Below, one piece after another: positions 44,612 through 54,611 of a DNA stretch of 64,000 nt (position 1 is the first letter of the stretch; the number at the start of each line of letters is the position of its first letter). The position numbers and the translations under genes are program-made. The notes beneath the pieces are model-generated. The model was not told where the DNA came from. It made no database searches and worked only from the letters and a program-made list of their open reading frames with translations. Source of the DNA: Pyricularia pennisetigena (taxonomy: Eukaryota > Ascomycota > Sordariomycetes > Magnaporthales > Pyriculariaceae); contig NC_043741.1 in assembly GCF_004337985.1 (NCBI RefSeq), positions 5,667,445 through 5,731,444 of the forward strand. Reading direction: 5' to 3'.

Positions 44612-44857
44612 ATGTATCTGGGTTCTCTTTTTGTGTGTATTTTTTTCTCTCTTTCTTTTCATGCCGCCCGAGTTCGGAAGAATGAAACGATCTGCAAATA
44701 CTGCCGACGGCCCAAGGCACGAGCAGCAATGCCATGTATCATGTCCCAGGGAAGAGAATGGAAGCAACCAGATTTTGGTCCTGACGTCATAAGCCTTGCT
44801 CAAAATGGTTATGCTGAGAAAGTCTGCCTGTTTTGGTTTATACTCCAGGTCTTCTAG
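44612..44857 (+). CDS. Candidate small secreted protein, doubtful
   Basis: An ATG-started frame of 81 aa. The first 18 residues (MYLGSLFVCIFFSLSFHA) form a convincing signal peptide with an A-x-A-like end. The predicted mature part is basic and has a CKYC pair and two further cysteines; its last dozen residues turn hydrophobic (VCLFWFILQVF), unusual for a secreted protein. No family recognised. Codon composition is not clearly coding, and an intron could alter the end. A 32-base assembly gap lies 61 bp downstream. Confidence 0.22.
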   Translation: MYLGSLFVCIFFSLSFHAARVRKNETICKYCRRPKARAAMPCIMSQGREWKQPDFGPDVISLAQNGYAEKVCLFWFILQVF

Positions 44858-44918
44858 TCGCCTGAGTAGCCACGTAGCGAGCGGGCTGAGAACACACAAG
44901 GACCCATGTTGTTTAAAA

Positions 44919-44950
44919 NNNNNNNNNNNNNNNNNNNNNNNNNNNNNNNN
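44919..44950. other. Assembly gap (32 N)
   Basis: Run of N flanked by AAAA on the left and AAAG on the right, so the missing sequence is probably an A-rich homopolymer. Confidence 0.98.
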
Positions 44951-45450
44951 AAAGAAAAGTAGGCGAGCCTATAGAAAGCGCCGGTCTAGCAGGGTTTTCT
45001 AGACTATTTCGTACTTGGTCTGCAGAGAATTGAGTCGAGAGTAAAATCCTCAAACGGTATGGCACTTTCCTTGAAGCGGATCAGATAGAGGGGTGGGTCG
45101 GGGATCGACTGTCAGATCGTCTGTGACATGGCTGTTCCGGTCGGCTGATCCCGACAAAATTTGCGCCACTCCAAGGAAGAGGCCTCTAGCCTACGCTGGC
45201 GCAGGACTCGCTCAGCTTGTGCTTTGAATATCCCCATGTGTTGAAAGATCACTGCCAGTGAGCTGATCAGGTCGAGGCTGGGTGTATGCCAATTCCAATG
45301 ATTGCTCACGCTGCAAACCACAGTCAACGACACCGAAGTCGTACACCACATCACATGAACGAACTTTTGCTCCATCTTCCTCTGTGATGAATCGCAGTGA
45401 ACCAGCTCCTATTCTATGCTGCGCAATTAGACGAAACCCCCCACCCAGCA

Positions 45451-47574
45451 TCAAGTCTGCCACTCAGTGAAAGCCTTCTGCTTCTGTCTCGTATTCCATC
45501 CAAGCTTCGCACTGATACTGTTCACCCAGTCTTCGCTGCGTCTACCTGGCGCCTGTACCGAGGCGAATGGATATCTGCTAGCGCTTATGGTGACATAGTC
45601 ACCAGGGTGCAGCTCGATGCGCTCCCGCCCGTCGAAGCTGGCCCACGAGCCGGTTCTCGCCCCGTAAGGGACGCCGACACGAAGGACGATGGTATCCGGA
45701 AGGATGATGGGTCGGAAGGAAAGAGTGTGAGGGCAGATGGAGGTGACAAGCATGACTGGGTTTTCAGGATGACATAGTGAACCGCCTGATGCAAGATTGT
45801 AGGCCGTAGAGCCTGTTGGAGTCGACACACATATTCCGTCTGCCAGCACCGATGTGAAATGTTCATCGTCTCCGAATATTTCTAGGAAGGACATGGCTGG
45901 ATGTAGCTGTTAGCACTGTGACCATTATTACATGGGATCCTTTGACGCGCATTCAAGACTTACTCGGGTTCGGTCCTCTGTCGATAACCACCTCATTCAA
46001 TATTTCATAGGTTCCATCTGGCCTGTGGGTATGCTCGTCGTCTTTCTCCTCGCCGATTAGCTCTTCCACCAGATCACGTTTCCTCTGCATGTCTGCGTCG
46101 TCTCTTTCACTAGCCGAGCTCGAGTTGCCAACTCCATCCAGGTTCTTTGGTTGGGTGCTCCGCATGATGGTGCCCTCGAATCTGAGTCTCAGACTGACAG
46201 TCACGCCGTGGTTAAAGGCCGTTGTCAGAATTTCCTTGTACTCATCAAAGTCAAACTTTGTGAGGAAACCCAAGCTACCCAGCGCAAAGCTCAAGACCGG
46301 CGGCACGATACGCTGAAACAACCAGCTTGCATACAGTACAGTGCCATCGCCGCCGAGAGTTATTACAAAGTCAAAGGTGTGAGGGCGCGTCCGGCAGATG
46401 TTTTCGTCCCAGTATCGCAAACGCCGCGAGACACCTTTGGCAGCCTCCTCATCCGCCACGTCCCCACTTGACTGGTAGTCGTGCTGCAGCTCATCAAGGA
46501 GGCCAGAGGCATTGAACTTCTTATTTTCTTTGAGGGACTTTTCGACCCAGACGGTATACTTGACGTCTCTGTCCTTGTCCAACAGCCAGCGGGTAAGTTC
46601 ACGCGTCTTGGGTATGAGGTCCTCGTCGTAGATCTTGGTGAGGAGGAAGATGGATTTCACACGGAACTTGAGGCGCATGCTGCCTAGGCGACGACTCAGC
46701 TCGCGCACACCCCACGCCATCTCGCTTAGCTGCTTCTTGGTGAGAAGTCGACTGTGCACGACCTCCGGTAGATCCGCGGGTTGGCCGGCCATGTCGATGT
46801 CAGCCTGAGACTTGGATATGCGGTGCCGCCAATGGTGCTCATCGACTTGTCCGGCATCACTGCTATCACTAGGAGCCTCGAGATAATCGAAGCGGCGCTT
46901 CAGACCGGGATTAGCGGTTCCATTGCTGCTTTCCCTGCTGCTTGTCCCCATGGAATCAATAGGTTTCTCCCCTCCCTGCTCAACACATGGGTGCAGCGCT
47001 GGCGTCAGGGAGCTAACGTGGCCTTTGCCTCGCTCTTTTTGGTCATCGCCGGTGACGGCGTTATGTGGTCCATGATCATGGCTATTGTGCTTGCCTGCCT
47101 CACTCAGCTTCCTCTGGCTCTCAATGAGTTGGTGCACAATGCACTGGGCCTTGTCTGGGCCAGGTTGCTGAGCGCGCCGGGGTCGCGTCAAAGTGGCCTC
47201 CGAGGCCACAAGAGAGCTTTTGCGCCTGTAGGGGTTTGTAGGATCGAAGAGGACCTGAGCAATTTATAAGGGCCACATCAGTACTGTGCTCAGCGCAGTC
47301 AAGGCTCGGACTTTTGTGCGTCGGTAGAATCCGTAGACAAGAGCCTAGAAAGAGCGCGCGACAGATCTCCAAGATGTTCGGGACGGTATGAGGTGCAGAG
47401 GAGAGCCGCACCAGCTGATTGGAGCGGTGCTTCACGCCGGGGACTCCGGAAGGGTCTCGACTGTACCTCTACCGCCTTTTGGTCCTCATCAGAGGCGCTC
47501 GAGTGGCCATCATCAAAGGATATATGCTTCTCAGCAAAGGGCGAGTGCTTTTCGTTCTTGGTGCTGTCACCCAT
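45451..47574 (-). CDS. NAD(H) kinase
   Basis: Three predicted exons on minus: 47574-47312, 47225-45964 and 45896-45451; 1971 nt, 656 aa. It phosphorylates NAD (and NADH in yeast-type enzymes) with ATP to make NADP(H). The nucleotide motif TLGGDGTVLYASWLFQ is intact, as are PPVLSFALGSLGFLTKFDF, LNEVVIDRGPNPTMSFLEIF and the NE/D-type GICVSTPTGSTAYNLASGGS motif, then HTLSFRPIILPD and SWASFDGRERIELHPGDYV. An N-terminal extension of about 230 residues, as in yeast Utr1-like enzymes, carries a phosphosite-like RKSS and no clear mitochondrial signal, so a cytosolic enzyme is likely. The C-terminal two exons are secure. The first junction is less so: its donor GTCCGA is weak; the phase fits only the acceptor at CTACAG (47226-47231), which would skip the plausible coding stretch NPYRRKSS in part. 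Confidence 0.85.
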
Positions 47575-49038
47575 GGCTTGCTTTTTATTCGCACACGGTT
47601 CGAATTGGCGCGGGCTGCTTTTATTTTTGGTTTCCGAATGTTCGGAACGACGCGTAAGTTCCTGCTGCCCCTCCCTGAGGTAGGTGAGGTACCTCGAGGT
47701 ACCCTAGGTTCCTCGGTAGCTCGCTTTCGCCAAGGAGATGAATGAAGGGCCTATAGCGAAGTTAAAGAGGGTGGGACAAATATTCATCCTGGACAGGTAA
47801 ATTCGTCGGGTGAGGGGCAGGGAACTTCCGTGACCAGATCAATCCCGCAAGTTTGATTCAGCCGCACGCATGGGATCTTCCGAAATTACAATCTGAATAA
47901 TCAGTAGGGACGTGATCAAATTCAGGTTCGGTACGCGAAGACAAGTGAGAGAGAGAGAGAGAGAGAGATTGTGGGGATCCGATGACGCACGTCTGACCGT
48001 TACGGGACCTTGAACTCCGACAAGCTGTCTGCAGCTACTGGTAGGTGCATTTGTTTGCCCCGCTTTGGGGGGGCTCCAGCTGTTAATATAGTGCTTGCGG
48101 GGTTTGCGAGTCCAAGCTGCCAATCTGGCCCAGTAGCTACTTCAGCGCGCTGCAAGTTTACCACATAATTCTTGAATAGATAATAGAGTAGAGTAGCATG
48201 TCTTCGTTATCCGCGGCCGTTTGTTCTCCATTCTTCTAATAACACTGGACTACAGGCATCTAATGCTCTTCAGTATATCATGTTGACTTGCTCGCATATC
48301 GAATGCTGTGTTGCGGAAATAATGGCGAGGAAAAGCAAGGCCATAGCGTTTCGAAGCTAGGCTAAGGCGTGGGGGAACGCGCCGTTGCGTCCGCCGCGGC
48401 TACGTATGGGGGAAGGCATCCATCTTACAAATAAATCTGGCAAACGAAGCTTTACCGCGCGATTATTCTGGGCTCTATTTACGTTACAATGGTGTTGGTT
48501 TGAACAAGTGCCCAGTCTTGTGAAGAAACCCCCCGTGGTTTTTTCTTTGGGTAATGTTGTAGACTATGTTTATTTTCCCACAGTATGACTTTCCTTGCAA
48601 AGATCACGACGCGGCGAACGGATACATTTCTAGGAATACCGCTTTCTAGACTCGAAAGTCACACTTCGGTGCTCCAATAGGCAGGTATATAAGTATATAG
48701 CTGGACGCATTCGATGGAAATAGCATACACCAAACCCTCGTTTCCAGGTGTAAAATAGGCCCCTCCAACACACGTGCTTCATTTTGGTCAGTGAATTGCC
48801 AATTAACGGGGTACTTGATCTCTCCCGTTTCTATGCCGATCCATCAAATAGCAAAGGTTGGGTATCAAAAACAACCCGCGTCCCCATGACATTCCCCATG
48901 ATTTCTGCACTTATATAGATATTTTCTCAACCTCAAAAACCCACCCACATCTTCACTTTAATCCGATACAAATACACCTACTCAATTAACCATCACAAGC
49001 CACAGGCCCAAACAACGCAACCCCAAACTACCTTCAAG
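47575..49038. other. Intergenic, divergent promoters
   Basis: 1.46 kb upstream of both NAD kinase (-) and the 167 aa protein (+). It holds a 16 bp perfect palindrome at 47688-47703 and a (GA)n tract at about 47947-47968. No gene seen. Confidence 0.55.
47947..47968. repeat. (GA)n microsatellite
   Basis: About 11 GA units in the intergenic region. Confidence 0.9.
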
Positions 49039-49542
49039 ATGGCACCCAACCCGAATTGGCCTGCGGAAATTCCCATCCCGGACGCAACCCAAGAATTCCG
49101 CTCGCCAGACGTCAACACAACCACCCGCGCCGACTTTACAGACTTCTTTCTGCGGTTCCGCCACGCCGAGGACGCGCACCCGCACTACAGGCACCTGTTC
49201 AACGCGCACCAGCAGCTCCGCAAGCTGCTCATCGAGCATCCGGCCATGCAGCCCAACCTCGACCAGACGTTCAACACGCCCGCAAACAGTAAGAACATGG
49301 TGTACTTTATGTGGGATTTCGTGATCCGCACGTTCCAGATCTTGGCCGCCAAGGTGAAGCCCCAGGACCCCAAGTCGTCGCCCATGTACAAGGACGTCCT
49401 GGGCCGCTCGGTGCAGGCAAAGATGCTGATCACGGACGAGACTGGGATGATGGCCGCGATGGTTGGGGGTGGCGGCGGTGTGTCGTTTACAGATGAGATT
49501 AAGCAGCTACCCAGGTCACTTGACGAGTTTCCGTCAGCGTGA
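49039..49542 (+). CDS. Small uncharacterised protein
   Basis: Single exon, 167 aa, ATG at 49039 after an A/C-rich leader (CAAG-ATG) typical of fungal starts. The body is rich in aromatic and His residues (ADFTDFFLRFRHAEDAHPHY, HPAMQPNLDQTFNTP, MVYFMWDFVIRTFQILAAKV). A Gly-rich loop near 143-148 precedes VSFTDEIKQLPRSLDEFP. There is no signal peptide or membrane helix. I do not recognise the family. GC-rich third positions and complex composition support a real gene. Confidence 0.65.
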   Translation: MAPNPNWPAEIPIPDATQEFRSPDVNTTTRADFTDFFLRFRHAEDAHPHYRHLFNAHQQLRKLLIEHPAMQPNLDQTFNTPANSKNMVYFMWDFVIRTFQILAAKVKPQDPKSSPMYKDVLGRSVQAKMLITDETGMMAAMVGGGGGVSFTDEIKQLPRSLDEFPSA

Positions 49543-49706
49543 GAGGACTGCGTGGGAAGGTGGAAGAAAGTGTGATTTTAAAAGTATTTCAAGCCTACCT
49601 ATACAGATGCCAGACAGTCAACCGAGGTCGAAGCTATCAATCTCCATTTTGTATACCTTTCAATTCGAACCTGATGTAAAGGATTCAATTCCTTCTCCTG
49701 ACTGGT

Positions 49707-49745
<39 letters not shown>

Positions 49746-49934
49746 TTGATCTGCCATGTTATGCCCCACGTCACGGATGCTGCATCCGAAAGGATTGAAT
49801 TTAACCCCGAGCTGACGTCTGTATAAAAGAGGTGCAAGAGAATGCTTACTTTTTTTTTTTTTTTTTTAAACTGTCGCCTGCTCCTCCCACACTACGGAAA
49901 TTATCTACATAGCTGAACCACCAGTGCCTTGACC
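49543..49934. other. Intergenic with homopolymers
   Basis: Contains a 36-base A run at 49708-49743 and a T run at about 49851-49867. Otherwise it is the 3' UTR of one gene and promoter of the next. Confidence 0.6.
49708..49743. repeat. Poly-A tract, 36 nt
   Basis: Uninterrupted A run within the 3' flank of the 167 aa gene. Confidence 0.95.
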
Positions 49935-52463
49935 ATGGCAAAAACAAGCGAATCACCCCCTTCATCCGCGCCGCTTCGGCTCAGGACGAAGTCTGGCACA
50001 TTAATTAAGAGAACCATAGCCCTGATTATCATGATCGTATCATTGTTCCTGATTGATTACCTGCCTCCTTTGCCAACTTGGGTCACAAGAAATCATAAAC
50101 AAAAACCACAGAGCGGCAGCATCTTTGATACCGACTGGGGCGCCATCGCGCCCAGCGAAAAGCTAAGATGGGTTCCTTGCTACAGAAGCATCCCGCTCAA
50201 ATTATTATGCGCACGTCTTACGGTGCCCATGGACTACAACCGCCCACTCAAATCCTCGTCGGCCAATCCCAAGGTCCACATTGCCCTGGTCATGCTTCCC
50301 AGCAAAGGCCATTCGCTCCGCGACCCAGCCAGCAAGTTCTCCGTCTCGCCCCTCATCGTCAACCCCGGCGGTCCAGGTGGCTCGGGCGTGCAGGCCGTGC
50401 TTTCAGCAGGAGAAAGGCTATCGACCATGGTCAGCCTAGACCGCGACATCGTGAGCTTCGATCCTCGCGGCGTGGGCTTCACCTGGCCCCTCGCAGACTG
50501 TTTTCTCGACGACCACGGCGTCGACGACCCACCCACCCCGGTGGAGCGCAACACGGCGCTGCTGCACAGACTGACCTATGCGCTCCAGGTGGCCGAGATT
50601 GGGCTGGCTAACTCGTCCGACAAGTCCTTGGGGCAATACGTCACCAGGATGGCGGGTCTTACTAGCCTTTGCGGGCAAAAGGATGGACGTGACAGTATCT
50701 TGAGACATATCGGCACCCCAAACGTGGCCAGGGATTTGCTGAGCATAGTAGAGGCCTGGGACTTGTGGATGGACGAGAGAGCCAAGGCCCAACCACCTCA
50801 AGATGACAGTGCCGAAAAGCTCGTCGCGTCGGTCCAACCATCTAAAGACTCCCGACTTGACACGCGCGGCAAATTGGTCTACTGGGGCTTCAGTTATGGC
50901 ACAGTCCTGGGAGGCACATTTGCTTCCATGTTCCGTAGGTTTTAAGATTCCAAAGGCAACCTGGAATAGAAACACGACACAGAACTGACTGAGATTTTGC
51001 GCTTGCCTTAGCCGACAAAGTTGGTCGTATGGTACTTGATGGTGTTATAAGTCTGGATATATACCGTAAAAATGTAAGTCTCGCTGAACAAAAAAAGAAG
51101 AAAAGAAGAAAAGAAAAAAATATCTTTGACAGAGACACTCACGACTCACACCATATAGGAGATTGCTGCCTTCATCACAGACGCAGACGCAGTCTTCGAT
51201 TCTTTTTTCAGGTACTGCTATGAGGCTCGTGAGAAATGCTTCTTTTACCGCCCGGGCCAGGAGCCCAAAGATCTGAAGCAGCGATACAATAGCATCATGT
51301 CGAAACTGAACAAGGAACCCTTGATCGTGACATCTACCGAGGTGCGAATGCCCATCGTCGTCAGGGCCAGCGACATACATACCGTCATGTTCAGGTGGCT
51401 GAGCGTCCCGACGACAGCATTCCCCGTGCTCGCCCTTTTGTTGGGCTTCATTGAGCTCCAAATGGACCCCAGCAAATTAGTGATCCCGCCAGACCTGAGT
51501 CCCGTTTGCTCTCCCAAGTTCCAGCCGGTGCAACAACCTAACGATGCCAACTTGGGTATAATTTGCAGCGATCTGCGATTCAATGTGAGTCTGTAATCCT
51601 TCATCATAGAGCAGAAGCTTTTGACAGACTAGGCTAGCTCGTTTATCGGGTCCTTTGATGCAAGGCATAGTATACCATTAACAAACACATTTTTATAGTG
51701 GAATGAGTCTTTGACCGACTTGCAGGAATCCTTCGAGAAGCTGGCCGAGACTTCTAGCTTTGCTGACTATGTAGGCATTCCCACTTTCAAAAAAACGTCA
51801 AGCTGAAACCTCTGACACATAAACGCCCACCTATTACAGTGGGTGTTGCAGATGGCAGGATGCATTGGTTGGAGAATAAATCCTGTTGATCCTCCCGGCT
51901 TCGATTTGGACACGACCATGCCACAGGATGGCGGGCCAGCAATCAACACGACATTCCCCATCCTTTTCGTTTCCAACACGTTTGATCCCGTCACGCCGAT
52001 GCAGAACGGGCTGGCAATGAGCCGCCGCTTCGTCAACGCTGGGTTTTTGGAGCAGCAGAGCGAAGGCCATTGCTCCATTGCCTCCATATCCTTGTGCACC
52101 ATGGGCAAAATCAAGGCATACTTGAACGACGGCATAGTGCCCCCTCCACCTAAATTTTCCGAGGATGGTGGTGTCATCGAGGCAGCACGAAAGGGTGATT
52201 GGGATAGGTGTAAAGCCGACGAACACCCTTGGAAGCCGTTTGGCGGGACAAATGGCAGCTCCATGAGTTTAAATATTCATGACATGCGCTTCGTGAAGGC
52301 ATGGAGAGAAACGCGCGAAGGTATCCGATTCGACACGTCTACCTTGGGACCCAGACAAGATTCTGGCCCTCTTCAAAAGCTCTTGGATATGAGCCTCGAT
52401 TCCCTGGAGGAGAAGTTAACGCAACTGATTAGTACAACCAGAGGGGCCAGGCAAAGCTGGTGA
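49935..52463 (+). CDS. Membrane-anchored alpha/beta hydrolase, TAP-like peptidase
   Basis: Five exons: 49935-50934, 51012-51073, 51159-51584, 51699-51770 and 51840-52463; 2184 nt, 727 aa. A basic N-terminus and one hydrophobic helix (residues about 25-43, IKRTIALIIMIVSLFLIDYL) make a signal anchor. The alpha/beta-hydrolase fold shows the oxyanion motif NPGGPGGSG, FDPRGVGFTWP, the nucleophile elbow GFSYG (Ser320), FPDKVGRMVLDGV and the C-terminal TAP-like domain with ILFVSNTFDPVTP (acid Asp) and GHCS (catalytic His). This is the tripeptidyl-aminopeptidase-like S33 group, abundant in filamentous fungi, releasing short peptides or hydrolysing esters in the secretory pathway or outside. The substrate is unknown. 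Intron phases agree throughout. Confidence 0.9.
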
Positions 52464-52846
52464 GCGAGAGTGTGGGCTTACCAAGAATGGGATATATCGA
52501 TGTTCGAAAGATTCGCTATTCGCGCGGATATCTTGAAGAGCAATCGCTACGACTTTGCAGCAGATAGACTCTTGAACAACCACAGGCATGCAAACACTTG
52601 CTGTGACTGTGAAACATCATTGTTCAGGCTTTTGAGCTGAAATCACGACGCTAGCTCAAGATAAGAATTGTCAGGCTTTCCACANNNNNNNNNNNNNNNN
52701 NNNNNNNNNNNNNNNNNNNNNNNNNNNNNNNNNNNNNNNNNNNNNNNNNNNNNNNNNNNNNNNNNNNNNNNNNNNNNNNNNNNNNNNNNNNNNAAAAAAA
52801 AAAAAAAAAAAAGCCAAGTGGATATCAAAGGGCGTATCCTCCGGAC
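52464..52846. other. Convergent 3' region with assembly gap
   Basis: Between the 3' ends of the hydrolase (+) and the methyltransferase (-). Includes 109 N at 52685-52793 followed by an A run, so no complete statement is possible. Confidence 0.6.
52685..52793. other. Assembly gap (109 N)
   Basis: Run of N ending directly in a run of about 19 A, suggesting a homopolymer-associated gap. Confidence 0.98.
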
Positions 52847-54311
52847 TTACATGGGATAATAAACATGTATATTGGTGTTGCGAATGTCCTTCCGCACATC
52901 CACCAGGAAAAGCTCAACCTGTTCCTTTGTCCAGCCGAGCACTCTCGTGAACATGGCCATGGTCATGCCCTGGATCCCTTCTTCCAGGTTCGCCAAGACG
53001 AGCGAACCGAATTCTTTTTGCTTCTTGTCGCTCGGCCACGTGTTCATCGGCCACTTGTACTCCCTTGTCACAATGTTGACGAAGCCGGCGTCGGCCAGCC
53101 TTTGCTTTTGCACCTCCAACGTAGGGAGCTCAGTTCTTACTTTTTCCGTACCCTCGTTCAGGAGTTCGAACCACTTGCGAAGGGCGCATTCTTGTGGATA
53201 AGTGCCATCGTCACAACGTACTGGAAACACGGCTTCAAAGCTCTCGAAGTAGCCGCCTGAGGTTAAATTCCTATAGGTCGGTAAGGTTAGGGCATCTTGT
53301 TTCATCATGGGAGAACGATAAGAGTCAACCACAAAAGGACGAGAAAGACAACTTGACCTACTCAAAAGTCTGCCGAAAGAATTCTGGCCAGTTCTTGATA
53401 GAACCTAGCATCATTCGGGTGAATATAAAATCGAAAGGCGTGCTGTATGTCCATTCGGCCTCTACGTCGTCGATGTAATAACTAACATTTGGTGGGACAC
53501 TGTTGACGAAAGCCAGTCAAGTCAACGATGGGTACCGATATCGACGGTCCTGACCGTGTACAAGAAAACTTACAAGCTGGGTTGTATTGGACTAAGATCA
53601 ATGCCAATGACATGGGCCTCTGGATGGTCATCGGCTTGTGGCCATGAATACCTGTCAGTTTTGAAGAACCTGGTTTCTGTTTTGATGACAGCAGTCAGGT
53701 GGGAGCGGTAGCATACCAAACTCCATGGACCAGACCCCAGTGCCACAACCAATGTCAAGCACTCGATTAACAGGCCTCTGGTCGATCGGGGATATGTACA
53801 GTTTCCAGCCAAGGGTCATCATGCACAGATTGTGCTGCAGATCTACGCCATGGTTAGCTGCATTTCGGCGGCCTACTTTTCCCTATATGAGAGAGAGAGA
53901 GAGAGAGGAGAGGGTGTCTTACTCAATCGCTCATTTTCTCTCTGGACAATGTCATGTTTTAGTAATTGGAACTTTTCAGGGATCTGCCGTTTTTTTTTTC
54001 TTTTTTTCTTTTTTTCTGTTTCCGTCATCTGACTTTGAAAAGGGCAAAACACGCACATCATCGTTTGGCATGAAATAAGCTTGGATTTGAATTAGCAAAT
54101 GGAACGTGGCAGAGAAAATTACCGGCACCCAAATGTTGAAACTTACAACCGTCTTTGTACGAATGGTACGTCCGACCATTCTCCACACGGAATCTCAGAA
54201 TACTCGACGTTAAGGAGTCGCTAACCGTCCCTATGGAGCGTACGTCGAGCGCAGAGTCGGCGTCCTGTAGGGGAAGCGAGACTTGATGTCAGTGACAGCA
54301 TGAGACAAGCG

Positions 54312-54347
<36 letters not shown>

Positions 54348-54611
54348 TTTGCAGTCGCAAAAACCACAGAACACTCCACTCACTCCATCGTCGTCGTCAT
54401 CACCAATATCATTGCCATCACCATCACCAACGCCACCAGCGTATATGCCGTGAGGTTGCTGTACTGGCTGTACTGGCTGAACAGGCTGGGCTGGCTGTTC
54501 TGGCTGATCAGTAGAGGAAGCAGGTACTTCCGTGGGGCCGGTAGCATCGTTACCAACCGAGGAACCTATTCCTTGGCCGACCTCGTGCTCTGGCCTAGGC
54601 TCTTGTGCCAT
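52847..54611 (-). CDS. LaeA-like SAM-dependent methyltransferase
   Basis: Eight exons on minus: 54611-54384, 54264-54147, 54079-54057, 53941-53923, 53842-53717, 53634-53574, 53499-53362 and 53270-52847; 1137 nt, 378 aa. Exon 1 encodes a Pro/Gln/Asp-rich disordered region. Then come DADSALDVRS, LTSSILRFRVENGRTYHSYK, YFMPNDDRENERLNLQHNL, the SAM-binding motif I VLDIGCGTGVWSMEFADDHP and VIGIDLSPIQPSFVPPNV, followed by DFIFTRMMLGSIKNWP and the C-terminal half of the Rossmann fold. This is the large fungal family of LaeA-type methyltransferases, whose best known member controls secondary metabolism; most paralogs have no known substrate. No biosynthetic gene cluster surrounds it here. Exons 3 and 4 are micro-exons (23 and 19 nt); without them the conserved PNDDxENERLxLQH motif is lost. 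Confidence 0.88.
53889..53907 (-). repeat. (GA)n tract in methyltransferase intron 4
   Basis: About nine GA units (CT on the coding strand) in intron 53843-53922. Confidence 0.85.
54312..54349. repeat. Adjacent T and A runs in intron 1
   Basis: About 18 T directly followed by about 18 A within intron 54265-54383 of the methyltransferase gene. The two runs are complementary and could form a hairpin. Confidence 0.85.

Larger units (their letters stand above)
43543..45450. other. Intergenic with assembly gap
   Basis: 3' UTR of the secreted-protein gene, a doubtful small ORF at 44612-44857, a 32-base N run and the sequence beyond the 3' end of NAD kinase. No other gene seen. Confidence 0.5.

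Noticed and set aside
53631..53660. ACAG (53648-53651) as acceptor for methyltransferase exon 6
   Set aside because: Gives a phase clash with the GTATGC donor; CACAAG at 53635-53640 gives the conserved MEFADDHPEA.
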